Of a DNA stretch of 64,000 nt, positions 46,942 through 58,224 are shown piece by piece. The DNA is taken from contig JAPTYO010000009.1 in assembly GCA_036873135.1 (NCBI GenBank), forward strand, positions 42,982,756 to 43,046,755. Direction: 5' to 3'. Source of the DNA: Clarkia xantiana subsp. parviflora (Eukaryota; Streptophyta; Magnoliopsida; Myrtales; Onagraceae). Both the position numbers and the translations under genes were made by a program. How positions within the stretch are numbered: position 1 is the stretch's first letter; each line of letters starts with the position of its first letter. The notes under the pieces were generated by a model. The model saw nothing but the letters and a program-made list of their open reading frames with translations. It was not told the origin of the DNA and ran no database searches.

Positions 46942-47659
46942 AACCTATTTGATGTTGACTTGTTTAGACTTTGTTGACGTTTTACCGTCAACAACCTATT
47001 GTTTTATTCCCCCTGTTCCTCCATTTCCTCTTCTGCCTGGCAGGTTGTCCTGGCAGTTTGGTTTCTCTCGTAAACCGTAGCCAATCGAGCCTCTTCCATC
47101 TTGATTAATTTAAGGAAAGATACAAGATCCAGCATGGAACCATTGACGGTTAAGAGAGTCCTGGTTGCTCTCCAGGACATTGGAGAATGCCGATTATGGC
47201 ATAAATTTAGTCCCATTCAGCCATCTGACTATCGTCCTCAAGCGGTTTGATCATGCTAAGCAGTTGGTATACTTTCTCAAGTACACTAATGTTGTTACTC
47301 TTCAGACATTCGTCCAAAGAGGGTATAAGAGGGTGCAGTATAACTGCTATGTCATTTCGATATTTTAGGAACAATGCATCCCAAACGTTCTTTGTGACCG
47401 GAACCTCCTTATACTTATCATTCATGTCCGCATACATTTCAGACAGCAAAATCTCCTTAGCTCTCTTGTTATCTTGCTCCCCCTTGAAGTGGGCATATGC
47501 CAGCCCCTTGGTTAGGCCAGCATCTAGGCAGATCATCGTCTTACGAATGTGGTATATCAGACCCTTATCATCAAGCAGTTTATTAATGCGTTTGCACCAC
47601 GATTCGTTATTCGTCTCATTCAAAATCTCAATAACACATGGTGAATTCTTAAGTGCCAT
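46942..47659 (-). pseudogene. Copia gag fragment, minus strand
   Basis: The frame from 47659 reads a copia Gag start (NNESWCKRINKLLDDKGL, with the conserved Trp), then helices to about 47207. Further gag-like sequence runs in other frames to 47004, with an EEEMEEQGE end. A junction with truncated A3 lies at 46941. Its natural continuation (protease, integrase) may be the fragment at 35171-37411, separated by later insertions and deletions. Confidence 0.65.
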
Positions 47660-48554
47660 TCAATAATAACACTTTGATAATTATGCGACAATCAAGGAGA
47701 CTATAACATTTTGGAAACGGATTGCATACATCAGATATCCATGATATAGAAGGGGACAATTAATGATTCCTCAGACATCTAACCAACCCGACCACCAGTA
47801 AACCAATATAAGGAGGCCGTGAAAGAGTTCACACTACTGACGTCTCCTTTCTAATAGATCAGTCTTTTAAAACGGTTTAATCGCTCTCACCGGAGCAAGG
47901 AATTTTAATATACACCCGATCTTGGCTTTCCCAAGGCCCTTTTTAAAACGTTTCGAGGATTCATGCAAGCATATACAATTCTACTACATAAGTAAATCAT
48001 CATACGCAACCACATCGAAGAAACAATCTGATCACACTCATACGCGTCATGCGTCTAATGTTTTGAGGAAATCATACTATCATATATAATTATACTATCC
48101 AAGTAAATTATCACATGAGGCTACACCCTCCATATTCATGCATACGCGTTATGCATGATCAGTCCATAATAAACATGCATATTTGGCGAATGATTTCCAA
48201 TTTTAAAAATTTAGGGCTGACTTTCAATTAATGCTATCAATCAATCATGCGAGCTTCTAGACATGGATTCTAGGCAATAATAACTATCACAACATGTATA
48301 TCCTAGTGCGCAACTCGTTAATTTAAATCCAAGGCTCTCCCCACAACATGCAATATCTAGCAAGCATGACATCGTCAAGACGCAATTCTAATCATGCAAT
48401 AATATCAATTAAAAAAGAAAAATTCAGCCCACTAAATGACTCAGTCCCAAAATCATATATATATCCGAGATCCATCCTGAAAATCGAAACTAGACATCAA
48501 GTTTGATTAAAACGTGACAATTTCAAACTTATTAGCACTTATGAGATGTTACGT
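47660..48554 (-). other. Leader of minus-strand copia, primer site lost
   Basis: Aligns with 39190-40040 of the plus-strand copia leader. The LTR end (48555) is followed by AACGTAACATCTC instead of TGCTATCAGAGC, and roughly the first 1.1 kb of leader present in the plus copy is absent. The primer-binding site has been deleted. Confidence 0.6.
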
Positions 48555-49155
48555 TGTTAGATTACAGGAGTAATCACTACGGATACTATAAACATGGTAC
48601 ATGCTCGTAATCGATATTACGCAGCAGAAGATTCGCACATACCTCACAAGTAGTCCGTTGTCCCAAGATCCTTGCAGAAGGGAGTTCACGATCCTCTGGT
48701 CGGCACCCGTAGAGGTTCTTCTGAAGGAAGCCCTACGAGGTATGTTCTCCACAGCAAAGCCTCAGATCGATTCTTGGCATGGGACGGATCTCCGGAGTGT
48801 TTGCTCGAAGGCAAATTGGCACAACCTTTGGTGGTGGTAGGTTCGGTCGAACTTAGGGTGTTATGGGGGGAGGGTTTTTCTGTCTAAAACACTCTAAGGT
48901 GGAATTAAGGATTAACCTAATAAAAAACCTAACACCCCATATATATAGGAGGTGTAAAGTGGACAAAAGTCCACTTTCCCCCTCACTGAACAATTCCACC
49001 GGCCACATGTATAGGGAGGCCCAATTTTGGGCCTCTCATGTCTATTGGGATTTGGGTCTGGCCCAATGTCCTAATGTGACACGTACCCAATTAACTTAGG
49101 GAACATATACATATAACAGACTTCCATTTACGGCGCTCATCACAATATGCTTACA
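48555..49155 (-). repeat. Copia LTR, minus strand
   Basis: 601 bp, on the minus strand TGTAAGCATATTGTG to CTGTAATCTAACA. Preceded by the purine-rich GCGAGTGGGAGC, a polypurine tract, so it is a 3' LTR relative to the RT/RNase H at 50155-50887. Yet a leader and gag follow it, as for a 5' LTR. Confidence 0.85.
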
Positions 49156-50154
49156 GCTCCCACTCGCTGGAATGGGAGGGTGCCTGTTAATGTATTGTTT
49201 CCCAATGTCCCTTTTCTCCAATGAACCTGTTATAAAAAACATTTATATAGTGTCGCGCTGTATCCTAGGTCAACTGATAATTCTCCCTTTGCCTAGTTTC
49301 CTCATAGGAACACTTCTCAAAGGCATCCGTACAAGTATTCACAACCTTCAACTAATATCCTGTTAGTGGCCACCTTAGTGAATACAAGAGTCGGTGAATT
49401 ATAGGTGAACTTGACCATCCCCATCGCTCATATCCTTAGTCAAACCCAACCGGTTTCCAAAGACGTCGTCACTGGGGATTTTTGTTCAGCACTACGCTCG
49501 TATGCCGGGAAGCGAACATTGAGCCTAACCTTAGATATGAGTTCCGAGTCCGTGAGGATACTTTGGGTGCCTCTTCATAAGGCTCCCGGGATCAATCACA
49601 CTCTCGAGGTGAAGAAGTTTGCGCCCACTAGAATCACGAGGATTCTTATCTAGCACAACCGAGCTGTGACCCCGTGGCCGAACATGGCACGCGCAGTATG
49701 AAGCACGCGTCGATAGCATACCTGATCATTTAAGTTGACATGAATGCGTTATGACAATCATGTTATCGTAGATTCTTATCTGGCCCAGAATATGGATTAA
49801 TGACAAACGAACTTAATCACGGCGATTTGCAAAACGAAGATCATCTCGAGTTACTTCGAGACTAGGTAATCGTCCTGCCTAATCAGGTTTATCCCCCTGA
49901 TTTTTAGCCAGCCTTGCTTGGTAGAGGCCTCCCTCCACCGCAAGACGACCATACCTGTGTGACTAGGTAAGGCCCACATTCGACATAGTTTTGGCAGAGG
50001 ATTGCGTCCTCCTACTACTTAGTTTATAGACCGTAAATCTGATGTATTCAAACATTATGACGTCGATAGATCATAAAATCAATTGCAATTCTCTCGTTTA
50101 TTAAAAAAATGTAACTTTAAATCATCAAAATGTTGTCACAGATACATGCCACTT
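49156..50154 (-). other. Copia 3' region between RNase H and LTR
   Basis: About 1 kb without a readable frame, starting at a polypurine tract next to the LTR. It is long for a copia 3' untranslated region. No tandem array or extra gene is visible. Confidence 0.5.
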
Positions 50155-50887
50155 TTAAAACCTACGCAATCCAGGAAGTTTTACATGCTTTTTGAACATC
50201 TCCTTGCGTAGTGGTTTAGTTAATGGGTCTGCAACCATGTTATTAGTGGAAAAGTATTCCAAAGTGATTATATTGTCTTCTACCATAGATTTAGTATAAA
50301 AATATTTCACATCAATATGCTTGGTCCTACTATGGTACTTCAGATTCTTTACTGCCGCAATGGCTGCCTGACTATCTGAGAACACCTTTACAGGTTTACT
50401 CTCGACACCGCTACAATTAGCGCAGTAAGAAGCCTTCTTAGCCAGACCCCTTCCTATGTGTTCTTAGAGAGGGCTACGAATTATGATTCCATCGTAGACA
50501 GCGCGACACATGTTTGCTTCTTGCTCGTCCATGAAATGGCGGCTTTAGCAAGAATAAAGACTACTCCTGTGGCGGACTTACGATCTTCCGGATCGCAACC
50601 ATGGCCGGCGTCACTGTAACTGGTCAATTTTAACTTCCCTCCCTCATAGCACAGTGCATAGTCGGTAGTACTTTCAGATAACGAATAATTCGTTTCACAG
50701 CCTTTAAATGTTGATAGTTAGGATCTGATTGGAAACGTGCTACTAGGCATAGGTCGTAAAAGATATCTAGATGGGTGCATTGCATGGTGTACATCAAACT
50801 ACCGACCATACTTAAATACCCTGCACCCTTCATCTGTTCTCGCTCTGCTAGGTTCTTGGGGCCGTCACATTTTGACAGTGCGCACCT
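50155..50887 (-). pseudogene. Copia RT end and RNase H, minus strand
   Basis: The RT tail reads VGSLMYTMQCTHLDI and KAVKRIIRYLK. A stop follows near 50630, then RNase H pieces, ending FSDSQAAIAAVKN, RTKHIDVKYF and VADPLTKPL at 50155. These are the standard copia RT/RNase H landmarks. Stops and frame changes between about 50390 and 50630 break it. It is interrupted at 50888 by the B4 LTR. Confidence 0.8.
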
Positions 50888-51546
50888 GTTAGATATCTGT
50901 CCAATTCGGGTTCGTATTTACATTTCGGACCTCGTAAAATATCCCAAAACCCGTAAAAAAAACCCTTTCGCGGACACCCAAGTCTAAAACGGTCCGGGAT
51001 ACGCGCAATTCCCGGGCCGAAGGACTTCCGGATTGCCCTAAGGCGATCCGGAGGTCCGGATTACCGTTTTCCCTTGTACGCTCACCCCGATTAATTTGCC
51101 AAGTGCGGGAAGTCGGTGCATACATAGACCGCCTTGATGACGGTATACGTCTTCCTTACATACCAACATCAAGTGGTTCAAAACTGGGCATTATCCTTAG
51201 GTTCCCTATAAATAGGGGCCTAGATCTCCCATTCTAGACAACTCCCTCACTTTTGGACTTTGAATGCTCTGACTTCTCTCTAAGACTTTATCTCTCTAGA
51301 AGTTCTAACTTGAGCGTCAGAGTGGGCCCAACCAGCACCCCCCCTTCCCACGCTGGTTACTGCCCCTCGTGCAGGACCCGAAGGTCAAGAGTTTAAGGTC
51401 GAGGATTGGGAGATTAGCTCGGTGATTGTGTTTTAAGGATCGCGGCGTTCCCGTCCTTATACACACATCTCGAGCCCGTTCGTGGAGAAGGAAGCCTGTT
51501 CGTGAAGGAAAAACCCGAAGCTGCCAAGGTGGAAGCAAACCCAACA
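50888..51546 (+). repeat. 5' LTR of element B4
   Basis: 659 bp, TGTTAGATATCTGTCC to AAACCCAACA, followed by TTTGGCGCCGTCTG (primer-binding region). TATAAATA lies at 51208-51215. The hairpin AACCAGC (51330-51336) with GCTGGTT (51352-51358) has a C-rich loop. It interrupts copia RT sequence. Confidence 0.85.
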
Positions 51547-51631
51547 TTTGGCGCCGTCTGAAGTGATTCGAACAAAAGTCGTGCTGCAAGCCATAACAGG
51601 AAGACGACCAAAGAAGGCGGGTGTAAGCAGG

Positions 51632-53221
51632 ATGAAACCAACGAGAAGTCAACCAGGACCTTCTCATATGCCGGACGCAAAATCTACGGCTTCGCCCATT
51701 CCGTCCACAAACGCCCCTCCTGCACAGTACGGCCCAGAAGATCAAAACAACGCGCCTCTGCAAGAGCAAGGGACGAGGGTGGATCAGGAATTCCCATCAG
51801 GAATGCCAGCTGAGGCAACACAGCAACAGCCAAAGAATGCAGCCAACATGCCTACAGTCACACCGGCAATGATGGCGGCACTTGAAGAACTTCTTGCTCT
51901 CAGGGAGATCTTAAGGAATCAAGGATATGCTGCGCCTCCGCCACCACCCCCGCATGTTAATGAACAAGCTGCACCAGCCAGAGAAGCGTCACATGATGCC
52001 AACCAGCAAAAACCGCAACACCCTGATGGAGTAGAAGACTCCGAAGATGCCTATCAACAGGCCAGGCGGGAGCCAGCACGTTCAGGCACTCCAAGCGTTG
52101 GCATAAAGCAACAAGGAGTGAGATGGAAGCAGCCTCCTGTGAGCAATTCACAACACCTACACAAGGAGGATAGCTTTAAGACAACAAGCCATGCTGACAC
52201 ATGCAACGATGGGTGGAGGAAGCCCTCGCACGTAAACGACATCTCAATCACGGGACTCACGGCTAAGGCCTTAGAAGAAATGATTGAGAAAAAAAATGAA
52301 GCAATCAAAGATGAAAGGAATGCATGCCCTGGAAGAAAATGCATCACATCCGTTTTCTGATGAATTAGTACACAGTCACGTTCCAGATGCCCTGTACAGA
52401 ATCGGTGGAGAAAAATATAGAGGGAAAGGAGATCCAATCGAGCATGTGGAACAGCATGAAGCGTCTCTGCTGGGACGAACGTACAACCCGCATCACGTTG
52501 CCATGACATTTGCTAATACTCTCGTCGGAACTGCCGCACATTGGTTCTTCTTGCTACCATGCGGAAGCGTTACGTCATGGGCATATCTAAAGGCAAAATT
52601 TATTCAAAGATACATGGGAGAGCGCACACTCCTTAAAGGGCCGAACGCGTTGAACGAGGTGACACAGCAAAACGACGAGTCATTAGCAGATTATTACATC
52701 CGCTTCAATCAAAACATCTAAGACATTCCAGGAAACATTACCGAAGGAAAAATCGTGCGCGCCTTCATTGCAAATTTAGGCCGAAGAGGACATGCCTTGG
52801 CTGAAAAGATGGCAAGGCGCCCAGCTGAGACACTTGAAGAATTGGCGGCGAGGGTAAAAGAATTCGTGGATCTGGACCGATTCAGAGAACAACATAAGGC
52901 GAAAGTTAGTGAGCTCGCGCTAAGGAGAAGCAAGCAAAACCCCAACAAGGCCCGCAGCAAGCGAGACAATTCCAGCCCCACAAGAGGCCATATCAGCCCG
53001 AATTCCAAAAACCAAAAGAAGTGAACCTGGCAGAGTGCGTTCCTTTGAATGCAGCACTTTCTATAATCCTAAAGAAGATGAAGGAGGGTAATATGTGGAG
53101 GGAACCAACGAACTTCCGAAAGGGGCCACTGGGAAAGCAGGAAGATAAATGGTGTGAAAACCATGAAGTCTACGACCATGAAACGAACAGCTGTGTCAGC
53201 TTGCTATTTCGTATAAACAAC
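51632..53221 (+). pseudogene. gag of element B4
   Basis: The codon matching the B1 start is ATA (51593); the next in-frame ATG is 51632. The N-terminal arm runs to about 52360, including MAALEELLALRE and a Pro-rich run. A frameshift at about 52340 moves to the retrotransposon gag domain (TFANTLVGTAAHWFFLLPCG, then WAYLKAKFIQRY). A TAA stands at 52719, the domain continues to about 52970, and another frame change leads to the tail (LAECVPLNAA) and a C-x2-H-x4-H-x4-C knuckle (KWCENHEVYDHETNSC). It is truncated at the C LTR. It shows the globular gag domain that B3 lacks. Confidence 0.75.
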
Positions 53222-54236
53222 TGTAAACACCTAATTTTGGACAACGCGCGACACGCGTGACGTGTGGCGCGCCTAAATGAGACAATGTCTAAATTTGGAA
53301 AGTAGCGAAGCTTTCAAAGATGCCCAGAGCAATATTAAGATAATTATTTGTATTCATTGCAGAAAATATTTGTTGAATATTTAGCATTAAATTTCTGAAT
53401 ATTTAGCATCTATTAGAGAATAAATCAACAATATTTAGTGCTTAGATTAGATTAGGATAGCTAGTATGTTAACATGTAAAAGGGGGAAGAAAAAAACAAC
53501 GGAAGGAAGAAGTTTCATTCTAATTTTATAGTGTCATAATTTTATTTTTCTTTTATTCTTGTTCTAATTATTAATTATTGTTTGTATTTGTATTAGTAAA
53601 TTGGTTTCCGTCAAGGACGTAACGGAGCTTCGCTCGTGATCCAACAGGTGACTCACGATGTGTGGGTTTGGTTTGTTTTGAAATATAATTAGGTGTTATG
53701 TTTAGTGTTTATACTTAATTACTATCATGAACTCGTATATATCCTGTTATATGGCATGTAGGTATCTTCATTCATGTGATTTAAGTAAGCTTAATTATTT
53801 GAAAATTAATATATTAATATCACTTAGAGTGATCGGTGATGAAATACTGTCCTGATGTGTAAATAATTGTAAGTTAGGTTATTGCTATAGATAAATAGTT
53901 AATTGATGCTTTCATTATTAATAACTAATCATGTTACTTTGTATATAGTTATTATTAAACCCGACATTATAAAAAAACTGAATAGGATTAGTGGAATGAC
54001 AATTTGTGAATTGAGTACCGTAAGGGCGACATTATTACCATGTGTTTTAATTTGTAATAGAACCCCTGAATCTGAATTTCTGTTCGTAGACCGATTTTAT
54101 ACCTAGGTGTTTAATTCGTTATTCACTTAGGTAATTTAGGATTCTAGTTAGCCTAATAATTAACTAGTGGCGACTCTATTTCAAAACTCACGTTTTCAAA
54201 ACGTAAATCGTCTTAGGTCAGATTTTAGGTCCGACA
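53222..54236 (+). repeat. 5' LTR of element C
   Basis: About 1,015 bp, TGTAAACACCTAATTTTGG to AGGTCCGACA, followed by ATTTGGCGACTCTGCTGGGG, a primer-binding region of a kind common in plant gypsy elements. The boundary rests on TG...CA ends plus that site; no second LTR lies in the window for comparison. A GTGATCCAACA string at about 53636-53646 is an alternative but less likely end. Confidence 0.65.
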
Positions 54237-54650
54237 ATTTGGCGACTCTGCTGGGGATGATTTAGAGGGTTCGGGCTCAGTATGTTCACTTTTTGCCATG
54301 TTAGAATTTTGTAATTTTTATTTTTATTTCACAGGTCTAACTTGTTTTTTTTGTGATTTCAGGTGTGGAGTTAAGTTTTTATTCTGACTAACTATTTTTC
54401 TTTGTTGTGTATGTATTGTTTAAATTTGCACACACCCACTTTAGTGTAATCTCAAAAACGCCTAAAACCCAGGGCGACTAGGAACCCCGGAGGTTTAGTA
54501 CGGTACGACCGGAGCGGCTGGTCCGCGGGTACGGCTCGGAAAAGCTCTACTCGCTTGTGAAGGTCTTATGATCCCTGTGATGGGGTGAGGAAACCACCTT
54601 GTCGGGAACCTATCAGTGGAACCTACCTTGTAGAGCAAAGCCACACATTT
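54237..54650 (+). other. Element C leader start
   Basis: Primer-binding region followed by non-coding sequence; no frame or repeat of note. Confidence 0.5.
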
Positions 54651-56075
54651 TTACCCCCCCCTAACATGATCTTTTTTTTTTTGTTGTAAATGTTATCATT
54701 ACTGTTTGTATAACTTTTATTTCTCATGCATTCGTCTCATTGCATTTTTTTTAAAGAAAAAAAAAAAAAACTTTTTCAGCTAAGTAGTTAGTCATTTAGA
54801 AATTTTATTTCCGAACATGCATTTTGTATGCATTGTTTTTTTTTAAAAAAAACCTCTTACCTGAATTTTTTTTTTTATTTCAAACTTGCGTTTCATACGC
54901 ATTATTTTTTTTTCTTAAAAAAAACTCTTCAGGTAAGTTGTGATTTTGGTTAGCGCGTCGCGCATGTAAAAAAAAACATTTTTTGGAAATTTTAATTCCC
55001 CTTTAGCTATTAAAGCTTCTAATTTCGAACGTGCATTCCATATGCATCATTTCAAAAACTTTTTACCTAAACTGTTTTATTTTTAATAATGCATCCAGTA
55101 TGCATTAATTTAAAAAAACTTTTTAGATAAATCGTAAACTCTCTTAGTTTTAGGGCTCTTTTTTTAAAAACCTTTTACCTGTTTTCTTTTAAAGATGTGC
55201 ATCTCATATGCATCATTTTCGAAAAAAAACATTTCAGGTAAATTGTACTTTTTTTTATTGTAGAACTTTTTTTTTAAGTCCGCATATTGTATTTATTTTT
55301 GTGCATCTCATATGCATTTTTTTAAAAAACTTTTCACTTGTTTTTTTTCAATTTGGAGCAGCTAGGATGCATTGATTTTTTTTCCCTCATAAAAAAAAAA
55401 AAAAAAAAATTTCAAGTAGCTTGTAAGTTTTCTCAACTGTACAACTTTCACCTCATGTACATCTTATAGGCATTGTTTTAGGAAAAACATTTTTTAGATA
55501 GATTGTAAATATCTTCTTAGTTGTTGAGCTTGTAATTCCAAATATGAATTGCATTTGCATTCCTTTTTATAAAAAAAACTTTATCTGAATTTTTCATTTT
55601 GTACATATGTATCATTCAGGTAAACTGGTTGTAAGTTGTACATTTCTTATCAGTAGAACTTAACTTTCGAGCATGCATGAGCATTTAAAAAAACTCAAAG
55701 TGTCATTCGTTTTTATCCAAGGTGTATTGCACTTTTTTTGGCTAGATCGTCTCAGCCTTCGCATGAGTTACGTTTTAAAAAAGATATTTGATTTTATTTT
55801 TTGAAAAATTAGTTTAAATGTGCAGTTGAGTGCGACCATTCGAGTTTAAACAAAGGACAATAAAATCTTTTTGAAAAAACTTTGTTTTGAACATCTGTCC
55901 TGCGTTCGAGCCAGGTAGTGCACTCAGCGAACTCCATGATAGTGCAAAACACCTTAGATCATAAATTTTGATTCCTTTTGAGAAAGTAATAAAAAATATG
56001 AAATGAATGACATTAAAGTTTTTCAAAAAATTCATGCATGATTTCTCATATTCTCTAAACTGATTTTTCATTTAC
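54651..56075 (+). repeat. T-rich degenerate tandem repeats in element C
   Basis: Diverged units, each with a TGCATnnnATATGCAT-type near-palindrome, poly-T/poly-A runs and TTACCTG or TCAGGTAA boxes. Spacing is irregular, about 60-130 bp. Strongly strand-asymmetric (T-rich on plus). No coding. Confidence 0.7.
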
Positions 56076-56079
56076 TCTT

Positions 56080-56840
56080 TTCAGGTACCCTTGGATAGGT
56101 ATCTGGTACATACAAGCGATGTCGGCCAAATGGGGAAACATAAAAAGAACGTGCAGTCATCCAGTTGCACGAAGAACAAATTGCGCACTCGGGATATCCA
56201 ACACTCAGGTATGATTAATTGTACTTGATTTTTTCCTTGAGATTTGAGTGTCCCTACTCTTTTTGCAGTTCAGACGACCACTTCGACCGAGGTCGTAATC
56301 ACGGGGAATGTGACTGCTTATAAAATCTTCCATGGAAAAATTCCACCTACCATGTGTAGAATTCATATGCGTCCCCGAACCAAGCCGTACATCCAATTTA
56401 CGGTAAGGTCTAAACCAGTCAGTGGTAGCCAAATGGCATCTCCCGTTCAGATCAAGAACAACCGCTAGATGGAAAAAAGTCGGAACATACAACATGTCCA
56501 TTCACATATGGAGTAAATCTTCATTAAAGATGCCGAGTACCCAGGTAAGAGAAGTTGTGATTAATTTTATCCCCGAAATTTGAGTTTTTCCTTACTCATT
56601 TTGCAGCTCGGAAGAGCCCCTGAAGAGCACATCTCGTGCGCGGCCCTTTGCTCGCCGTTAGCTGTCAAATTTATCCTAGATACCTTGGACGATATCTATG
56701 CATTTACCATTTGCGGACTACTGTGCCAAACTCAACACCATCCATGTGTGTTCATTAACCGGGACATTCATCCTGCATGCGACGAGCCTAACCCGGTAGG
56801 TGCTAGCCATGGGGCATCCCCAGACGAGATTGAGCAATAG
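56080..56840 (+). repeat. Two exon-like modules with splice-site-like borders
   Basis: Module 1 follows CTCTTTTTGCAG (56270) and module 2 follows CTCATTTTGCAG (56607). Each is preceded by an AGGTA(T/A)GA donor-like site about 65 bp upstream. Their ends are related: both have a PV..S..ASP-type stretch and then a stop (56468 and 56840). Introns of about 60-70 bp would be near the plant minimum. No known domain is recognised; this may be a spliced leader. Confidence 0.45.
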
Positions 56841-57089
56841 TGGGGCACTTGAGAATCCGAGATTAGAAATCATTGCATATGTCATCCATTGGTCATAGGG
56901 TCAATCCAGGTCGTCGACGCGACTAACATATTTCGAATCAATCAGCTGAGTCCTTCTCAAGAAGATGTTTTGAATTAAAATTTCAAATTTTCCATTAGGG
57001 GCATGTACATAATTGTTGTTGATTATTTTCGTTAAATTTTCTTTTTCAAAAAAAAAAAAAACAGAGCAAAAAAAAAAAAAAACACTCAT

Positions 57090-57700
57090 TTTTTTAAGGG
57101 TCACAGTCGTCCCTAAAACGACTACAAAGAAAGGGCCACAGCCACCCTTCAAATGGCTACAGATAATGAGCGCTCCTGCAACGTCGAAAGCAGGAAATAG
57201 GTGAAAGGGTCACAGCCACCCTCCAAACGGCTACAAGTAAAAGAGTGACCCCGCGAAAACCGTGAGGGTGGGAGAATAAAAAAGGGCCATAGCCACCCTC
57301 CAAACGGCTACAAAATAAAAAAGGGTGATCTCGCGAACTTGGTGAGGGCGGGAAAATAAAAGAAAGGGTCACAGTCGTCCCTCTAAACGGCTACAATAAA
57401 AAATTCGCTCCCGGAACATCGATGGCGGGTATTAAGTGAAAGGGCCACAACCACCCTCGAAATGGTTACATACAGAGAGTGTTTCCCGGATCAGAGACGA
57501 GGAATGTCTACAATCAAAAGAGCTCCCGCAACATTGAAGACGGTGAGAAAAGGGTCGCAGCTACCCTCCAAAATGGCTAGAAATACTCTTGCATCGAGGC
57601 GTAAAATAAAGTACGGGTCACAGCCACCGTTTAATCGGCTACCAAATAAAGAGTGCTTCCGCTAGGTTGAAAACCCGAAAGGGCAGCCTAGGCGAAATCA
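57090..57700 (+). repeat. Tandem array, GGGTCACAGCCACCCTCCAAA unit
   Basis: About seven diverged units of about 70-95 bp, each opening (A)AAGGG(T/C)CACAGCCACCCTC and AACGGCTACA, then a CTCCCGCAAC-type stretch. Indels break any frame. Confidence 0.8.
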
Positions 57701-57939
57701 GGAAATGAGAGGCATGGTTGCAAGTTCAGGAATTGCAATCATGGCAAAAGGAGAGTAAATAAAAACTGAGGGGCACGGTCGGAAATCTCTCAATCGACCG
57801 TGGCAAAAGGAGAGAAGAAAGGGAGATTCTAAAAAAAAAAAAGAGAAAACGAAAAACGAAAAAAGAAAAAAGAGAAAGATCCCGCTAAGTTGTCGCACCA
57901 TGCGCAATTTAGGCAAAAATTAGGGACAAACACTCATGC

Positions 57940-58175
57940 GCAAGCATATTTCTTACGACATGGCGTCTTCCAAAGTCAACTTCACGACAAGCGAGACGGT
58001 TACAGTCTGGTCTCGCAAGTCACCATTCAAGGACGAGTAGGACTGTTACAGTCGGTTCCTACTAGTCAAATTCACGGCAAACGGGACAGTTACAGTCTGT
58101 TCTCGCAAGTCACCACTCAAATGATGGGTAGGACTGTTACACTCTGTTCCTACAAGTTACAACCATCAGGATCTG
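57940..58175 (+). repeat. Tandem array, GACGGTTACAGTCTGGTCTCG unit
   Basis: Alternating half-units share GTTACAGTC and a CGCAAGTCACC or CTACAAGT link; about four copies. Non-coding. Confidence 0.75.
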
Positions 58176-58224
58176 AAGTTTTCCAGCTTCCTGAGAGTCA
58201 CCCCCGACGAACGAAGCCTTAGTA

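Larger units (their letters stand above)
50888..53221 (+). mobile_element. Family-B gypsy element B4, LTR and gag only
   Basis: 5' LTR, primer-binding site and gag to the knuckle. It is cut at 53221, where element C begins. No protease or pol remains in the window. It is B1-like by LTR and gag arm. Confidence 0.75.
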
